Source: Bacillus sp. 491mf (GTDB lineage Bacteria; Bacillota; Bacilli; Bacillales; Bacillaceae_G). From it: a stretch of DNA of 64,000 bases. Positions 50,772-59,651 of this stretch are shown in pieces. The translations under genes and the position numbers were made by a program. The notes under the pieces are model-generated. The model worked only from the letters and a program-made list of their open reading frames with translations. It was not told the origin of the DNA and made no database searches. Location of the stretch: NCBI RefSeq assembly GCF_900112415.1, contig NZ_FOLV01000013.1, forward strand, positions 1-64,000, written 5' to 3'. Position 1 is the stretch's first letter. Each line of letters opens with the position of its first letter.

Positions 50772-50922
50772 CCCGCTACTTTAGGGCAGTAAAGCTCCCA
50801 CCTCGAGATTATGAAAAAACAAAGAAGATAGGTGGGAGATAACTGCCCGTAAGAGCCCGATTGGGTGGGCTTTCCATCAGTGGGGATAAAGAAAAACCCC
50901 CACTGATGGAAGTTTCACTTTA
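50772..50922 (-). repeat. Dispersed repeat family 2 copy
   Basis: On the minus strand it begins TAAAGTGAAACTTCCATCAG, one base after the Rrf2 gene stop, and ends in CCCTAAAGTAGCGGG. Inner arms CTCCCACCT and AGGTGGGAG pair at the top of the hairpin. Confidence 0.8.
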
Positions 50923-50923
50923 T

Positions 50924-51340
50924 TTATTCTTTAGGAAGTAAATCAGCTAGCTTTTTCTTTGCCAGCCCCTCTACAAGCCATCTTTCCATTTCATCTCTTA
51001 ATTCATATAACGCTGAACATGTTGAAGGAGAAAAACACTCTTTCCCATCTACATCAAGGAATCCTTTTGAATACGGATCTGCTCTTATCGCATCATACAC
51101 TTCTACTAATGTAATTTCATTTGCTGCTCTAGCTAAATAATAACCGCCATCTCGTCCTTCTTTCGCTACAATGAGTTCTGCTTTCACTAAATGAGTAAGG
51201 ATTTTTCTTAAAAAGAGCGGCTTTGTCCCTAACTTTTCAGCCATAATTGCACTAGGACAAATACCCTCATAATCCGCTAGTACCAATAAAGATTGCACAG
51301 CAAGTCCGAACCATTTCGTACTTGAAACCTTCTCTTTCAT
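50924..51340 (-). CDS. Rrf2-family transcriptional regulator
   Basis: The 138-residue protein has the Rrf2 winged helix (AVQSLLVLADYEGICPSAIM, then AEKLGTKPLFLRKILTHL; about 14-52) and the wing GRDGGYYLAR. Two Cys in GKECFSPSTCSAL (about 100-110) may sense redox or bind a cofactor; the three-Cys FeS pattern of IscR/NsrR is not complete. It resembles YwnA/SaiR-type regulators. Its targets are not evident. Confidence 0.88.
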   Translation of the reverse strand: MKEKVSSTKWFGLAVQSLLVLADYEGICPSAIMAEKLGTKPLFLRKILTHLVKAELIVAKEGRDGGYYLARAANEITLVEVYDAIRADPYSKGFLDVDGKECFSPSTCSALYELRDEMERWLVEGLAKKKLADLLPKE

Positions 51341-51402
51341 TCGTTCTCACCCCTCTATTAGTCTAAACGATTTCGCTGAAAAGACAACTTAAAGTCCATA
51401 TA

Positions 51403-51437
51403 AAAAGAACCCTTCCTCCAGTTGAGAAAGGGTTCAC
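51403..51437 (-). terminator. Terminator of the UPF0145 gene
   Basis: GAACCCTTTCTC, loop, GGAAGGGTTCTTTTT on the minus strand. Confidence 0.85.
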
Positions 51438-51449
51438 AAAATCATTCTC

Positions 51450-51764
51450 TTATCGAACTTTAACTGCCGTTCCGCTTACAGCTACCATCAGCATTCCTTC
51501 GCGAACGACTTCATAATCAACATCGATACCAACAATTGCGTTTGCGCCTTTTTGCGCTGCAAGACTTTTCATTTCTTCCATCGCAATATCACGTGCTTCT
51601 TTTAATTTACTTTCATAAGCACCAGAACGACCGCCGACAATGTCACGAACAGACGCAAATAAATCACGAACGATATTTGCTCCCATAATCGCTTCACCGT
51701 TTACAATATCAATATACTCTTCAATTTCTTTTCCTTGAATAACAGAAGTTGTTGTAACGATCAT
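51450..51764 (-). CDS. UPF0145 (YbjQ) family protein
   Basis: The 104-residue protein matches the YbjQ family in length and pattern: [18 protein letters not shown], the [19 protein letters not shown] run and [14 protein letters not shown]. Family members form pentameric rings and were called heavy-metal-binding; function is unclear. AGGAGG precedes the ATG. It is monocistronic. Confidence 0.92.
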   Translation of the reverse strand: MIVTTTSVIQGKEIEEYIDIVNGEAIMGANIVRDLFASVRDIVGGRSGAYESKLKEARDIAMEEMKSLAAQKGANAIVGIDVDYEVVREGMLMVAVSGTAVKVR

Positions 51765-51798
51765 AATCTATTCCTCCTATGTATATAAACTTATAACC

Positions 51799-52131
51799 TT
51801 AGCTTGCGCAATGTTTTCCGTTAATATAATAAGCTGATTCTGTGAAAACCGTAAACACAACCTCTACTTCAGGAAGTCCAAAATCCATCAAATATGTAGT
51901 AATGGCCTTAGCAAATCGATCACGAGTTTCCTGTCCACGTTCAAACCATTTTACTTCAATAAGAGGAAACACCTCTATTTCTTCTCCGTTGAATATAGAT
52001 GTAGAATTCGGTAGTTCCAACGTAAAATTATCCGTACCACACTCACAAATCTCTGCGAGCTCTTCTACTAATGGTTTGCTTATACTCTTCAATTGTTCAG
52101 TGGTAACTCCACGAAATACAACATGTGGCAT
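51799..52131 (-). CDS. DUF1904 family protein
   Basis: The 110-residue protein starts MPHVVFRGVTTEQ, the family hallmark, with a 4-oxalocrotonate tautomerase-like fold expected from the N-terminal Pro2. GGAGGG precedes the ATG at 52131; the open frame upstream is not supported. Function unknown; tautomerase-like activity is only an analogy. Confidence 0.85.
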   Translation of the reverse strand: MPHVVFRGVTTEQLKSISKPLVEELAEICECGTDNFTLELPNSTSIFNGEEIEVFPLIEVKWFERGQETRDRFAKAITTYLMDFGLPEVEVVFTVFTESAYYINGKHCAS

Positions 52132-52267
52132 ATGAATCCCTCCGTTAGATAGCTTTATGCTTTGTTTGTCCACATCATAGCATAATTTATTTTGCTGTAC
52201 CAGAATGTATAAGTACATTTCAATAAACGATCATATGTTACTAAATAACGACTTCCATAAAAATCAC

Positions 52268-52306
52268 AAAAAAAACGCATCTAACTTTAGATGCATTTTT
52301 ATATGC
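52268..52306 (-). terminator. Terminator of minJ
   Basis: AATGCATCTAAAGTTAGATGCG followed by eight T on the minus strand. Confidence 0.9.
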
Positions 52307-52322
52307 TATTCTTTTAACAACA

Positions 52323-53507
52323 TCATACAACTTCCGTATCCCACTGATGTTCTTGTTCTACAAAAACAATCCCAAGTTCATGATGCTCTCCTTCATAAAT
52401 TGCATGTTGTACAAGGCGAAGCTCGCCGTTCGTATCAACGACTTCCATTTTACAAAAAGCACCTGTTGATCTTAATTGCAGTGCATTGTAGAACTCGTCT
52501 ACATTTGTCGGAACAATTCCGTTCACTTTCACAATGATTTCCCCTGGTTTCAATTCCAGTTCCTCTCCGGCTGTACCTGGAATTGTGCCTAGTACAACTA
52601 GACCATTATCACGAGAAGAAAAGTACGCAGGGCGTCGGTCATCTTCCAAACGCTCTTGCACAGCAATTGTCAGTCTTCCAAGCATCGCTACTCCCATAGC
52701 TACAATCGCTAATGTATGCAACCAATAACTCGCTATTCCTAATAAAAGGACAACTGCAGCTAGTCCAAATACGCGGCGTCCTGTAAATAACAACGCTGAT
52801 TTTGGCTCAAAGCTTTTAATCGTTCTCGTAAATCCAACTAAGAACGGGATTAAAAATAAAGAAAACTTTTGTGATCCAACAGAGACCACCGGCCACCAAG
52901 ATATAAATTGCGTTAAAGCATCGCCTGGTATAAGAACGAATAATGGCACTAACCATAATCTATTTGATTCATGGAGTCCAATATTTAAACTGCGTTTTCC
53001 TTTTCGCAATTTCGGCGTCGAATAATTCGCCGCATTCTTTGAAATAAGTAAACCTTCTACAACTAACATAAGCCCAAGTAAAATCGCTAATGATACAACG
53101 CTACTCTCTTCTCCTTCTTGAAGCTGTAAGAAAGAGAATGGAAGTTTCGAAGATAATATCGCTGCTACAATGGAAACTCCTAACGTATATGCAGGTGATA
53201 AGTATCTATACTGAGCAATAATAGCAAACGATATCGTCCAAATCGCCATTATAATCACGCTTGCTTGTGAGAAAACAAGCCCTGCTAAAACTGTAATCAA
53301 TGATAAAATGAGTCCTAAACCAATTCCTGCAAATCCAGATGTGCGTAGTTCATACCAAACATCATACACCTTAAAAGAAAAATCTTTCCGTTCTCGTAAT
53401 ACTCGTAAATATCCAACAAAAAAACTACTTATAAAGAAAACATACAAAGCAGGATGCGCTAAACAACGCACAATTGCCTTCATAATTTCTAATAACCAAC
53501 TCTCCAC
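52323..53507 (-). CDS. minJ: Division-site topology protein MinJ
   Basis: MinJ bridges DivIVA and MinCD and so keeps division away from poles and recent septa. The 394-residue protein has about seven or eight membrane segments (20-290) and a C-terminal PDZ domain (about 300-385, with DNGLVVLGTIPGTAGEELEL and GEIIVKVNGIVPTNVDEFY). The N-terminal CLAHPALYVFF and YLRVLRERKDF runs fit B. subtilis MinJ. I start at GTG 53507; GTG and ATG codons upstream are possible. It precedes ctpB, without swrA in between. Confidence 0.9.
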   Translation of the reverse strand: MESWLLEIMKAIVRCLAHPALYVFFISSFFVGYLRVLRERKDFSFKVYDVWYELRTSGFAGIGLGLILSLITVLAGLVFSQASVIIMAIWTISFAIIAQYRYLSPAYTLGVSIVAAILSSKLPFSFLQLQEGEESSVVSLAILLGLMLVVEGLLISKNAANYSTPKLRKGKRSLNIGLHESNRLWLVPLFVLIPGDALTQFISWWPVVSVGSQKFSLFLIPFLVGFTRTIKSFEPKSALLFTGRRVFGLAAVVLLLGIASYWLHTLAIVAMGVAMLGRLTIAVQERLEDDRRPAYFSSRDNGLVVLGTIPGTAGEELELKPGEIIVKVNGIVPTNVDEFYNALQLRSTGAFCKMEVVDTNGELRLVQHAIYEGEHHELGIVFVEQEHQWDTEVV

Positions 53508-53784
53508 GAGACGATTCACCACCATTTATAAGATATTTTATTTCTTCCCGTACATATTGCTTTATGTAAGATTTAATCCGTTTCATTTTATCTTATCACA
53601 ATTAATCAAACGTTTGTTTAACACATTACAGAACATTGAAAGTATATATAAATACAAATTGAAACAATGGCATTAAAAAAACCTTTTTTTAGATGGACAA
53701 GAGCGTTTGGCCGCACATAGAATCGAGCATGTTGTATTCTGCATAGCAGCAATTTGTATGTTAGTAAATCGAAATGGATTTATA
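53508..53784. repeat. minJ-ctpB gap with a family 1 repeat
   Basis: From about 53642 the gap holds a family-1 copy (ATATAAATACAAATTGAAAC, AAAAAAACCTTTTTTTAGAT, GAGCATGTTGTATTCTGCAT, GTAGTAAATCG-like end and GGATTTATATT). The GTGGC core is shortened. The stretch 53508-53640 is AT-rich and holds the minJ start signals; no gene is seen, in particular no swrA. Confidence 0.6.
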
Positions 53785-53822
53785 TTAGAAAAGCTGCCGG
53801 GGTTTCCCGGCAGCTTTTCTTA
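53785..53822 (-). terminator. Terminator of ctpB
   Basis: AAAAGCTGCCGGG, loop, CCCGGCAGCTTTTCT on the minus strand. Confidence 0.9.
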
Positions 53823-55250
53823 TTTCGTCATTAATTTCAGTGCTGTTTGAAGCTGTAGATCGTTTTCACCAGAACGAATTTTTTCAACAACCTTATTTTG
53901 GATTGTCTCTGCTGTCTTTTTATCAAGCTTACCCGTTGCATCCATACTGTTTGCATTTTGGAATGCTTTCACAGCTGCTTCTGTTTCTTTGCTAAAATAG
54001 CCATCTCCACGACCCGGCTCATATCCAAGACTCTTTAACATCTCTTGTGCATGTTTCACTTGCTCATCGTTATCATTGTAAGACAACGTTTTTTCAACTT
54101 GAATTGGCGTTGCATGGTAGTAATCAGGCTGTTTCACTTCAACCGTCGGCTCAATTCCTTTTTTATGAATCCAATTGCCTTCAGGCGTTAACCATTTAAA
54201 CATTGTCAGCTTAATATTGCTGCCATCTGTAAATGGTACAGCTTGCTGAACAGTACCTTTTCCAAATGTTTTCTCACCAATAAGAGGATAGCCTTCTCCT
54301 TCTTTTAACGCTCCTGCTAAAATTTCAGAAGCAGAGGCGCTACCTTTATCAACTAATACAGAGATTGGATACATTTTTCTCTCTTTTAATGACGTGTAGA
54401 ACTTTTGCTTCTCGCCATTACGCTGTTCTATTTGAAGCATTGGTTTTTTGTCTGTCATAAGCTCTTTTAAAATATCTTCAACACTTTTTAAATAGCCGCC
54501 TGGATTTCCGCGCACATCAATGACAAGACCTTGTATATTTTTCTTTTCAAGCTCTTTCAACTGATTTTGAAATTCTTTCGCTGTTTTGTCAGAGAATGAT
54601 GTAATTTGTATATATCCAATATCCTTTCCATTCTCTTTCTTCACAGAACTAAATACAGTGAAAATCGGAATTTTATCACGCTTAATTTTAAATGTTAACG
54701 GATCAGTAACTCCTGCACGCTTCACTTCAAGCGTAACTGTCGTCCCTTTTTTCCCGCGAATTTTCATGACTGCTTCCTCGCGTGTTAAGTCTTTCACACC
54801 ATTTCCATCAACTGTTAAAATTTGATCGTTCGGTTTCAGACCTGCCTTTTCTGCTGGAGAATCTTTGATTGGTGACACAATAATCAATTTCTCATCCGTT
54901 TTATTTACTTCAGCACCAATTCCTTCTAGCTCTGGATCAAGCGATTGCTCAAATTGCTTCGCTGTGGTCTTATCCATGTATGTAGAGTATGGATCTTTCA
55001 GCGTTGCAAGCATCCCTTGAATAGCTCCTTCCACTAGCTTGTCATCCTTCACATCCTCAACATAACGTGAATCAATTAGTGTATACGCTTCGCGAATTTT
55101 ATCCAAATCCGCTTGTTTTACATTGGCCTCTTTCCCTGTAATAGATTGCGCGATGTTAGAGCCACCAAACCAATACATCCCCGCAAACATTCCGCCAGCA
55201 CCAATGAAAAACGCTACAACCATGCCTATAATCGCAACTCTACGTTTCAA
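53820..55250 (-). CDS. ctpB: C-terminal processing protease CtpB (S41 family)
   Basis: CtpB is secreted and membrane-anchored; in B. subtilis it cleaves SpoIVFA in the intermembrane space and so helps switch on SigK. The 476-residue product has an N-terminal membrane anchor (about 4-28), a PDZ domain (about 90-170), the S41 core with Ser in GSASASEILAGAL (about 307) and Lys in GEKTFGKG (about 332), and a C-terminal peptidoglycan-binding domain (about 390-455). I start at TTG 55250 behind AAGGGG; GTG 55274 is an alternative. Confidence 0.93.
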   Translation of the reverse strand: MKRRVAIIGMVVAFFIGAGGMFAGMYWFGGSNIAQSITGKEANVKQADLDKIREAYTLIDSRYVEDVKDDKLVEGAIQGMLATLKDPYSTYMDKTTAKQFEQSLDPELEGIGAEVNKTDEKLIIVSPIKDSPAEKAGLKPNDQILTVDGNGVKDLTREEAVMKIRGKKGTTVTLEVKRAGVTDPLTFKIKRDKIPIFTVFSSVKKENGKDIGYIQITSFSDKTAKEFQNQLKELEKKNIQGLVIDVRGNPGGYLKSVEDILKELMTDKKPMLQIEQRNGEKQKFYTSLKERKMYPISVLVDKGSASASEILAGALKEGEGYPLIGEKTFGKGTVQQAVPFTDGSNIKLTMFKWLTPEGNWIHKKGIEPTVEVKQPDYYHATPIQVEKTLSYNDNDEQVKHAQEMLKSLGYEPGRGDGYFSKETEAAVKAFQNANSMDATGKLDKKTAETIQNKVVEKIRSGENDLQLQTALKLMTK

Positions 55251-55373
55251 TGCGGAATTCCCCTTTCCGAACACACAATGGTGTATGAAAAGGCATCACA
55301 CACTGTGCGATGCCTTTAACTATTTCTACTATATGATAAGCTTGTACGAAATATGTTTGCAACTTTTTACACT

Positions 55374-56267
55374 TTAAATTTTTAGGAAACGACGGATTGA
55401 CATAACGCTTCCCCACATACCGATTAATGCACCGATTAGCATTAACAAGCCAGATAGCTCGAAAACGAACGGGCTATATGGAAGTAATTCAAAGATTGTT
55501 CCTGCAAATTTCTCATTAAACACAGATTGAAGCGAATTATATGAAATCAAAATCATAATAATTGGAATGATTGAACCTAGTACACCTAGGAATAATCCTT
55601 CTAACAAGAATGGCCAACGAATAAACCAGTTTGTTGCCCCAACAAGTTTCATAATTTCAATTTCAGTGCTTCGTGCATAGATTGTAATTTTAATTGTATT
55701 AGAGATTAAGAACATCGCTGTGAATAATAGACCAGCAATTAAGATAATCCCAATATTACGGCCAGTTTTTACTGTATCAAATAATTTTTCTACTTCACCT
55801 TGTCCGTATTGTACTTTATTTACAAATTGCATTTTTGCAATTTTCTTTGCAATAACAGCTGTATCAGTTGGTTCTGTCGCCTTTACAACATATACATCTT
55901 TTAACGGGTTATCTTGCTCAAATAGCTCAAATGATTTCCCGCTATCGCCTAAACTCTTAATCAATTTTTTTAGTTCTGCGTCTTTAGAAGAATATTTAAC
56001 AGAATCGACTTTCGAAATCTTAGAAATATCCTCTTTTAATTTCTTTTGATCTTCTTTCTTAGCTGCTGGATCAATATGCACACGAATTTCTACATCTTGC
56101 TCTACTTTCGTCGCAACATGGTTCATATTCATAATCGCTGTTAAAAAGACACCTACAAGTAATAATGTAACTGTTACTGCACTTACAGAGGCAAATGTCA
56201 TCCATCCGTTACGGGATAAATTTTTGATACCTTCTCGTAAATGGCGACTAAGGGTTTTAGTCTTCAT
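55374..56267 (-). CDS. ftsX: Cell division ABC transporter subunit FtsX
   Basis: FtsX is the membrane half of FtsEX, which activates peptidoglycan hydrolase CwlO and also helps start sporulation in Bacillus. The 297-residue product has four membrane helices (about 22-46, 170-195, 217-242, 265-288) and a large external loop (about 50-165). I start at the ATG 56267 (MKTKTLSRHLREG) behind GGGAGG. It overlaps the end of ftsE by 11 bases. Confidence 0.95.
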   Translation of the reverse strand: MKTKTLSRHLREGIKNLSRNGWMTFASVSAVTVTLLLVGVFLTAIMNMNHVATKVEQDVEIRVHIDPAAKKEDQKKLKEDISKISKVDSVKYSSKDAELKKLIKSLGDSGKSFELFEQDNPLKDVYVVKATEPTDTAVIAKKIAKMQFVNKVQYGQGEVEKLFDTVKTGRNIGIILIAGLLFTAMFLISNTIKITIYARSTEIEIMKLVGATNWFIRWPFLLEGLFLGVLGSIIPIIMILISYNSLQSVFNEKFAGTIFELLPYSPFVFELSGLLMLIGALIGMWGSVMSIRRFLKI

Positions 56268-56943
56268 ATCCGTATCCTCCCTCAATCTCGTCTCGAACAA
56301 TTTTTCCACCTTCAATTGCAATTACACGATGACGAATTGTATTTACAATATCCGCATTATGCGTCGCCATAACAATCGTTGTACCGCGATCATTAATGCG
56401 CTTAAAAATACCCATAATATCCATCGCTGTATCCTTATCAAGGTTACCAGTTGGTTCATCGGCAATTACAACTTTCGGACGATTCACGATTGCTCTTGCA
56501 ATTGCAATACGTTGTTGTTCCCCACCAGAAAGCTCACTTGGCAATGCATCAGCACGATCTTCAAGACCTACAAGCTTTAATACTTCCATAACGCGCTCAC
56601 GAATCACGTCTCGATCTTCTTCGATAACTTCTAAAGCAAACGCAACATTCTCATATACATTTAACTTCGGAAGTAACTTGAAATCTTGGAAAATTACGCC
56701 TAGCTGACGACGGAAATATGGTACGTCACGCTCTGGTAAAGATTCAATTACTAAACCATTCACATTAATAGATCCTGTAGTTGGTTTTTCTTCACGATAC
56801 ATCATTTTAATAAATGTAGATTTCCCGGCTCCACTCGGTCCTACTACATAAACGAATTCGCCTTGCTTAATTTTTACTGTGAGTCCATCCACGGCTTTCA
56901 TGCCATTTGGATACTCCTTATAAACATTCGTCATTGTTATCAT
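56257..56943 (-). CDS. ftsE: Cell division ATP-binding protein FtsE
   Basis: FtsE is the ATPase partner of FtsX. The 228-residue product has Walker A GPSGAGKS (35-42), the signature LSGGEQQR (about 138), Walker B VVIADEPTGNLD and the H-loop MATHNA. Its 3' end (GAGGGAGG) holds the RBS of ftsX, so the two are coupled. Confidence 0.97.
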   Translation of the reverse strand: MITMTNVYKEYPNGMKAVDGLTVKIKQGEFVYVVGPSGAGKSTFIKMMYREEKPTTGSINVNGLVIESLPERDVPYFRRQLGVIFQDFKLLPKLNVYENVAFALEVIEEDRDVIRERVMEVLKLVGLEDRADALPSELSGGEQQRIAIARAIVNRPKVVIADEPTGNLDKDTAMDIMGIFKRINDRGTTIVMATHNADIVNTIRHRVIAIEGGKIVRDEIEGGYGYED

Positions 56944-57183
56944 TATTTATCACCCAATACTAATGATTTTTTCGACACTTTTTATTCTTCGATGTTTAAC
57001 TATAATTGCTAAAATCTTCGGTCGTTTTCACATTTTTCATTATTTTATCTTCTAAATTATGTAAAACTTTTTCACCAAAATTCTACAAAAAGGCACTTCG
57101 TCCTACATTGTACCATTATTCGGTTTTAAATTTGGATACAAGTTTGTTACAGTTATGTTACACGGTACGAAATATATAACATA
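56944..57183. other. Upstream region of ftsE, no gene seen
   Basis: This AT-rich stretch probably holds the ftsE promoter. No ORF or conserved structure stands out. Confidence 0.4.
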
Positions 57184-57236
57184 ACACAAGCAAATAAGAC
57201 CTTCTGCTGTCGTACAAAGAGGTCTTATTTGTTGGC
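57184..57236. terminator. Bidirectional terminator between cccB and ftsE
   Basis: AAATAAGACCT and AGGTCTTATTT pair across a 19-base loop. Confidence 0.7.
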
Positions 57237-57260
57237 ATTTCATGAAGAGATTCTAAGTTA

Positions 57261-57383
57261 GTCGGCTCCCGCGGCTAGAATGCTCGGTGGCTTCGCGCCT
57301 TCCTCCGAGGCACAATACGCCTCTCTGTCAGGAGCTCCATCCCCCTCCCATTCTGAACGAGCCGCTTCCGCTTTTCTTTTTTA
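57261..57383. repeat. Dispersed repeat family 3 copy, abutting the cccB stop
   Basis: GTCGGCTCCCGCGGCTAGAA to AACGAGCCGCTTCCGCTTTT. The element is GC-rich compared with its surroundings. Read on the minus strand it starts with the cccB stop codon (TAAAAAAGAAAAGCGG). Confidence 0.75.
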
Positions 57384-57710
57384 CTTCTTCTCAGCTAGCC
57401 ATTCTGATACTTTTTTCACATCTTCGCCTTGGATTACACCACCTGGCATACTACCGCGACCTTTCGCGATGATTTTTTCAATTTCTTCTTGGCTATACTT
57501 TCCGCCCACTTTTTTTAGCTCTGGCCCTGATAATCCTTGTAGGTCATTACCGTGGCAACCTGCACAACTTTTTTGAAATACTTTTTCAGCGCTATCACCA
57601 CTAGCTGCTTGACCAGGGCTAGAAGGTTTGCTTTCTTCTTTTTTTCCACATGCTCCTACCGTAAGGGCTAACGATGCGCCTAATACTATCGTCAATAATT
57701 TCTTCTTCAT
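57381..57710 (-). CDS. cccB: Cytochrome c-551 lipoprotein
   Basis: CccB is a membrane-tethered c-type cytochrome that carries electrons to terminal oxidases. The 109-residue product has a lipoprotein signal peptide (lipobox TVGAC, Cys21), the heme site CAGCH (49-53) and the axial Met in RGSMPGG (about 88). It needs Lgt (in this window) for anchoring. It lies between ftsE and prfB as in B. subtilis. Confidence 0.94.
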   Translation of the reverse strand: MKKKLLTIVLGASLALTVGACGKKEESKPSSPGQAASGDSAEKVFQKSCAGCHGNDLQGLSGPELKKVGGKYSQEEIEKIIAKGRGSMPGGVIQGEDVKKVSEWLAEKK

Positions 57711-57894
57711 CTATATCGCTCCCCACTATTAATTAATCCCTCAATAGCCATTATAATGATTTCCCTGCGATTTCAAAACTTACCTGCATACCCAATATTA
57801 TCCTAAACGAGGGTCATCTCTTGCGGGCTCAAGGCCTATAGCAATTGTTTCAATTTCGTGAACAAATGATAGGATGCAATAAAATTAATGTTTT

Positions 57895-58010
57895 CTATAT
57901 AATTTCATTACGATTTTTCAACATATAAATCGTCGCTATGCAGGAAAAGGTCCTGACCGCTTCATCCATTTAAATTTTTATGTCGTTCTTTCAATTTGCA
58001 TTTATATAGT
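57895..58010. repeat. Dispersed repeat family 1 copy, shortened
   Basis: CGATTTTTCAACATATAAAT, CGCTATGCAGG, GGTCCTGACCGCTTC and ATGTCGTTCTTTCAATTTGC are family-1 ends and core with the middle missing. Confidence 0.6.
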
Positions 58011-58077
58011 ATAAAGAATCCAAAATGCACTCTATTTTTTGTACTATCACATGCATCATTTTATTATTTTCTACTTT

Positions 58078-58227
58078 TTACAAAAGAATATACAACTTGT
58101 ATGCTACAACTACACCCACCAAAAAGAGAAGTTGTGATGCAACTTCTCTCCTCTTTCTCACCCTCTAAATAGAAGGTATGCTTCGCATTTTCTCACGCAT
58201 GTGCCAACGCCTGTTGGCATTTTTTTG
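58078..58227 (+). ncRNA. Candidate small RNA opposite the prfB 3' end
   Basis: On the plus strand TTTACA (58078-58083) and TATGCT (about 58101-58106) are 17 bases apart, and a hairpin GCCAACGCCTGTTGGC with ATTTTTTTG ends at 58227. No ORF is obvious between them. The terminator has its T-run on the plus strand only, while no plus-strand gene is near, which is why I list it. Low confidence. Confidence 0.3.
58121..58152 (-). terminator. Probable terminator of prfB
   Basis: GAGAAGTTGCATCACAACTT and CTCTTTTTGG on the minus strand. Confidence 0.7.
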
Positions 58228-58231
58228 TTAT

Positions 58232-59333
58232 TTATGAAATACGGGAACGTAAATATGCATCAATAAACGCATCAATTTCTCCGTCCATAACGGCTTGCAC
58301 ATTCCCAACCTCTGTATTTGTGCGATGATCTTTTACAAGAGAATATGGATGGAATACGTATGAACGAATTTGACTTCCCCAGCCAATTTCTTTTTGCTCA
58401 CCACGAATTTCATCAAGCTCTGCTTGTTGTTCTTCTAACTTTTGTTGGTACAGTTTCGCTTTCAACATTTTCATTGCATGCTCACGGTTTTTAATTTGGG
58501 AACGCTCAGATTGACATGTTACGACAACATTTGTTGGAGTATGTGTAATACGAACAGCCGAGTCCGTCGTATTAATATGCTGTCCACCCGCACCACTTGC
58601 ACGGTACGTATCTATTTTTAAATCCTCTGTACGTATTTCAATTTCAATATCATCGTTAAACTCTGGTACCACTTCACAAGATACGAAAGATGTATGACGA
58701 CGGCCAGATGAATCGAATGGTGAAATACGTACAAGACGATGTACGCCTTTTTCTGCTTTTAAATAACCGTAAGCATTATGCCCTTTAATTAATAACGTAA
58801 CACTTTTAATCCCCGCTTCGTCACCAGGAAGATAATCTAACGTTTCTACTTTAAAACCGCGTTTTTCCGCCCAGCGCGTATACATACGAAGCAGCATAGA
58901 ACCCCAGTCTTGTGATTCTGTTCCACCTGCACCTGGATGCAACTCTAAAATAGCATTATTCTTGTCGTGTTCTTCATTTAGTAATAATTGAAGTTCGTAT
59001 TCGTTCATATCGGCAGATAAAGTTTTCACTTCAGCTTCAAGCTCCGCATGTAATTCTTCATCGTATTCTTCTTTTACAAGTTCATGTGTTACTTCTAGAT
59101 TTTCAAACGTTTCATTAAGCGTGTTAAACTTACCAACCATATCTTTTAAAGCATTCGCTTCATTAATAACTGTTTGTGCACTCTTTTGATCATCCCAAAA
59201 GCTTGCACCCATCATAATTTCTTCTAGTTCTGCGATTCGCTTTTCTTTTCCAGCGAGGTCAAAGAGACCCCCTAAACGCCGCTAATCTCTTAGCCATTTT
59301 CTCTAGTTCTTGCCTAATTTCTACTAATTCCAT
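58232..59333 (-). CDS. prfB: Peptide chain release factor 2, with programmed +1 frameshift
   Basis: RF2 ends translation at UGA and UAA. The first frame (59333-59259) encodes 24 residues and stops at an in-frame TGA in CTTTGAC; an internal Shine-Dalgarno-like AGGGGG lies just upstream. A +1 shift at CTT-T continues as DLAGKEKR and reads to 58232, giving 366 residues. The SPF anticodon-like motif (RISPFDSSG) and the catalytic GGQ ([10 protein letters not shown]) are intact. ATG 59333 follows GAGGTG. Low RF2 increases shifting, so the gene controls itself. Confidence 0.97.
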
Positions 59334-59501
59334 TTTTGTCACCTCTATGTAATTACTTCTCTCATACGAAAGAATAATAAAACCTTCACTACTTTATCCT
59401 AGCAACAAGGCAAACTCTCTCTGCTTTTGCGAGAGAGAGTTCATCTCTTGTTATTATATGAATGTTTATTAAAAATTTCCATTCATGAGAAAAACATTTT
59501 A
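59334..59501. other. prfB upstream region, no gene seen
   Basis: Contains an AACTCTCTC/GAGAGAGTT inverted repeat near 59410-59442 that may be the secA-side terminator or part of the prfB leader. Confidence 0.4.
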
Positions 59502-59651
59502 AACGAGCCGCATACGCTTTTCTTTATTGTCTAGCTCCTGCGGCTAGAATCTCCGGTCGTTTCGCCCCCTCGGACGAGGCAAAAAGCGCCTCTCTGCCTT
59601 TGGCTCCAACGTCCTGCGATTCTGAACGAGCCGCATACGCTTTTCTTTATT
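59502..59651. repeat. Dispersed repeat family 3 with 27-bp direct repeats at both ends
   Basis: The 27-base run starting AACGAGCCGCATACGCTTTT is identical at 59502-59528 and 59625-59651. Between them is one unit (GTCTAGCTCCTGCGGCTAGA ... GTCCTGCGATTCTG). So one full 123-base unit is preceded by the end of another. It abuts the secA stop codon. Confidence 0.8.
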
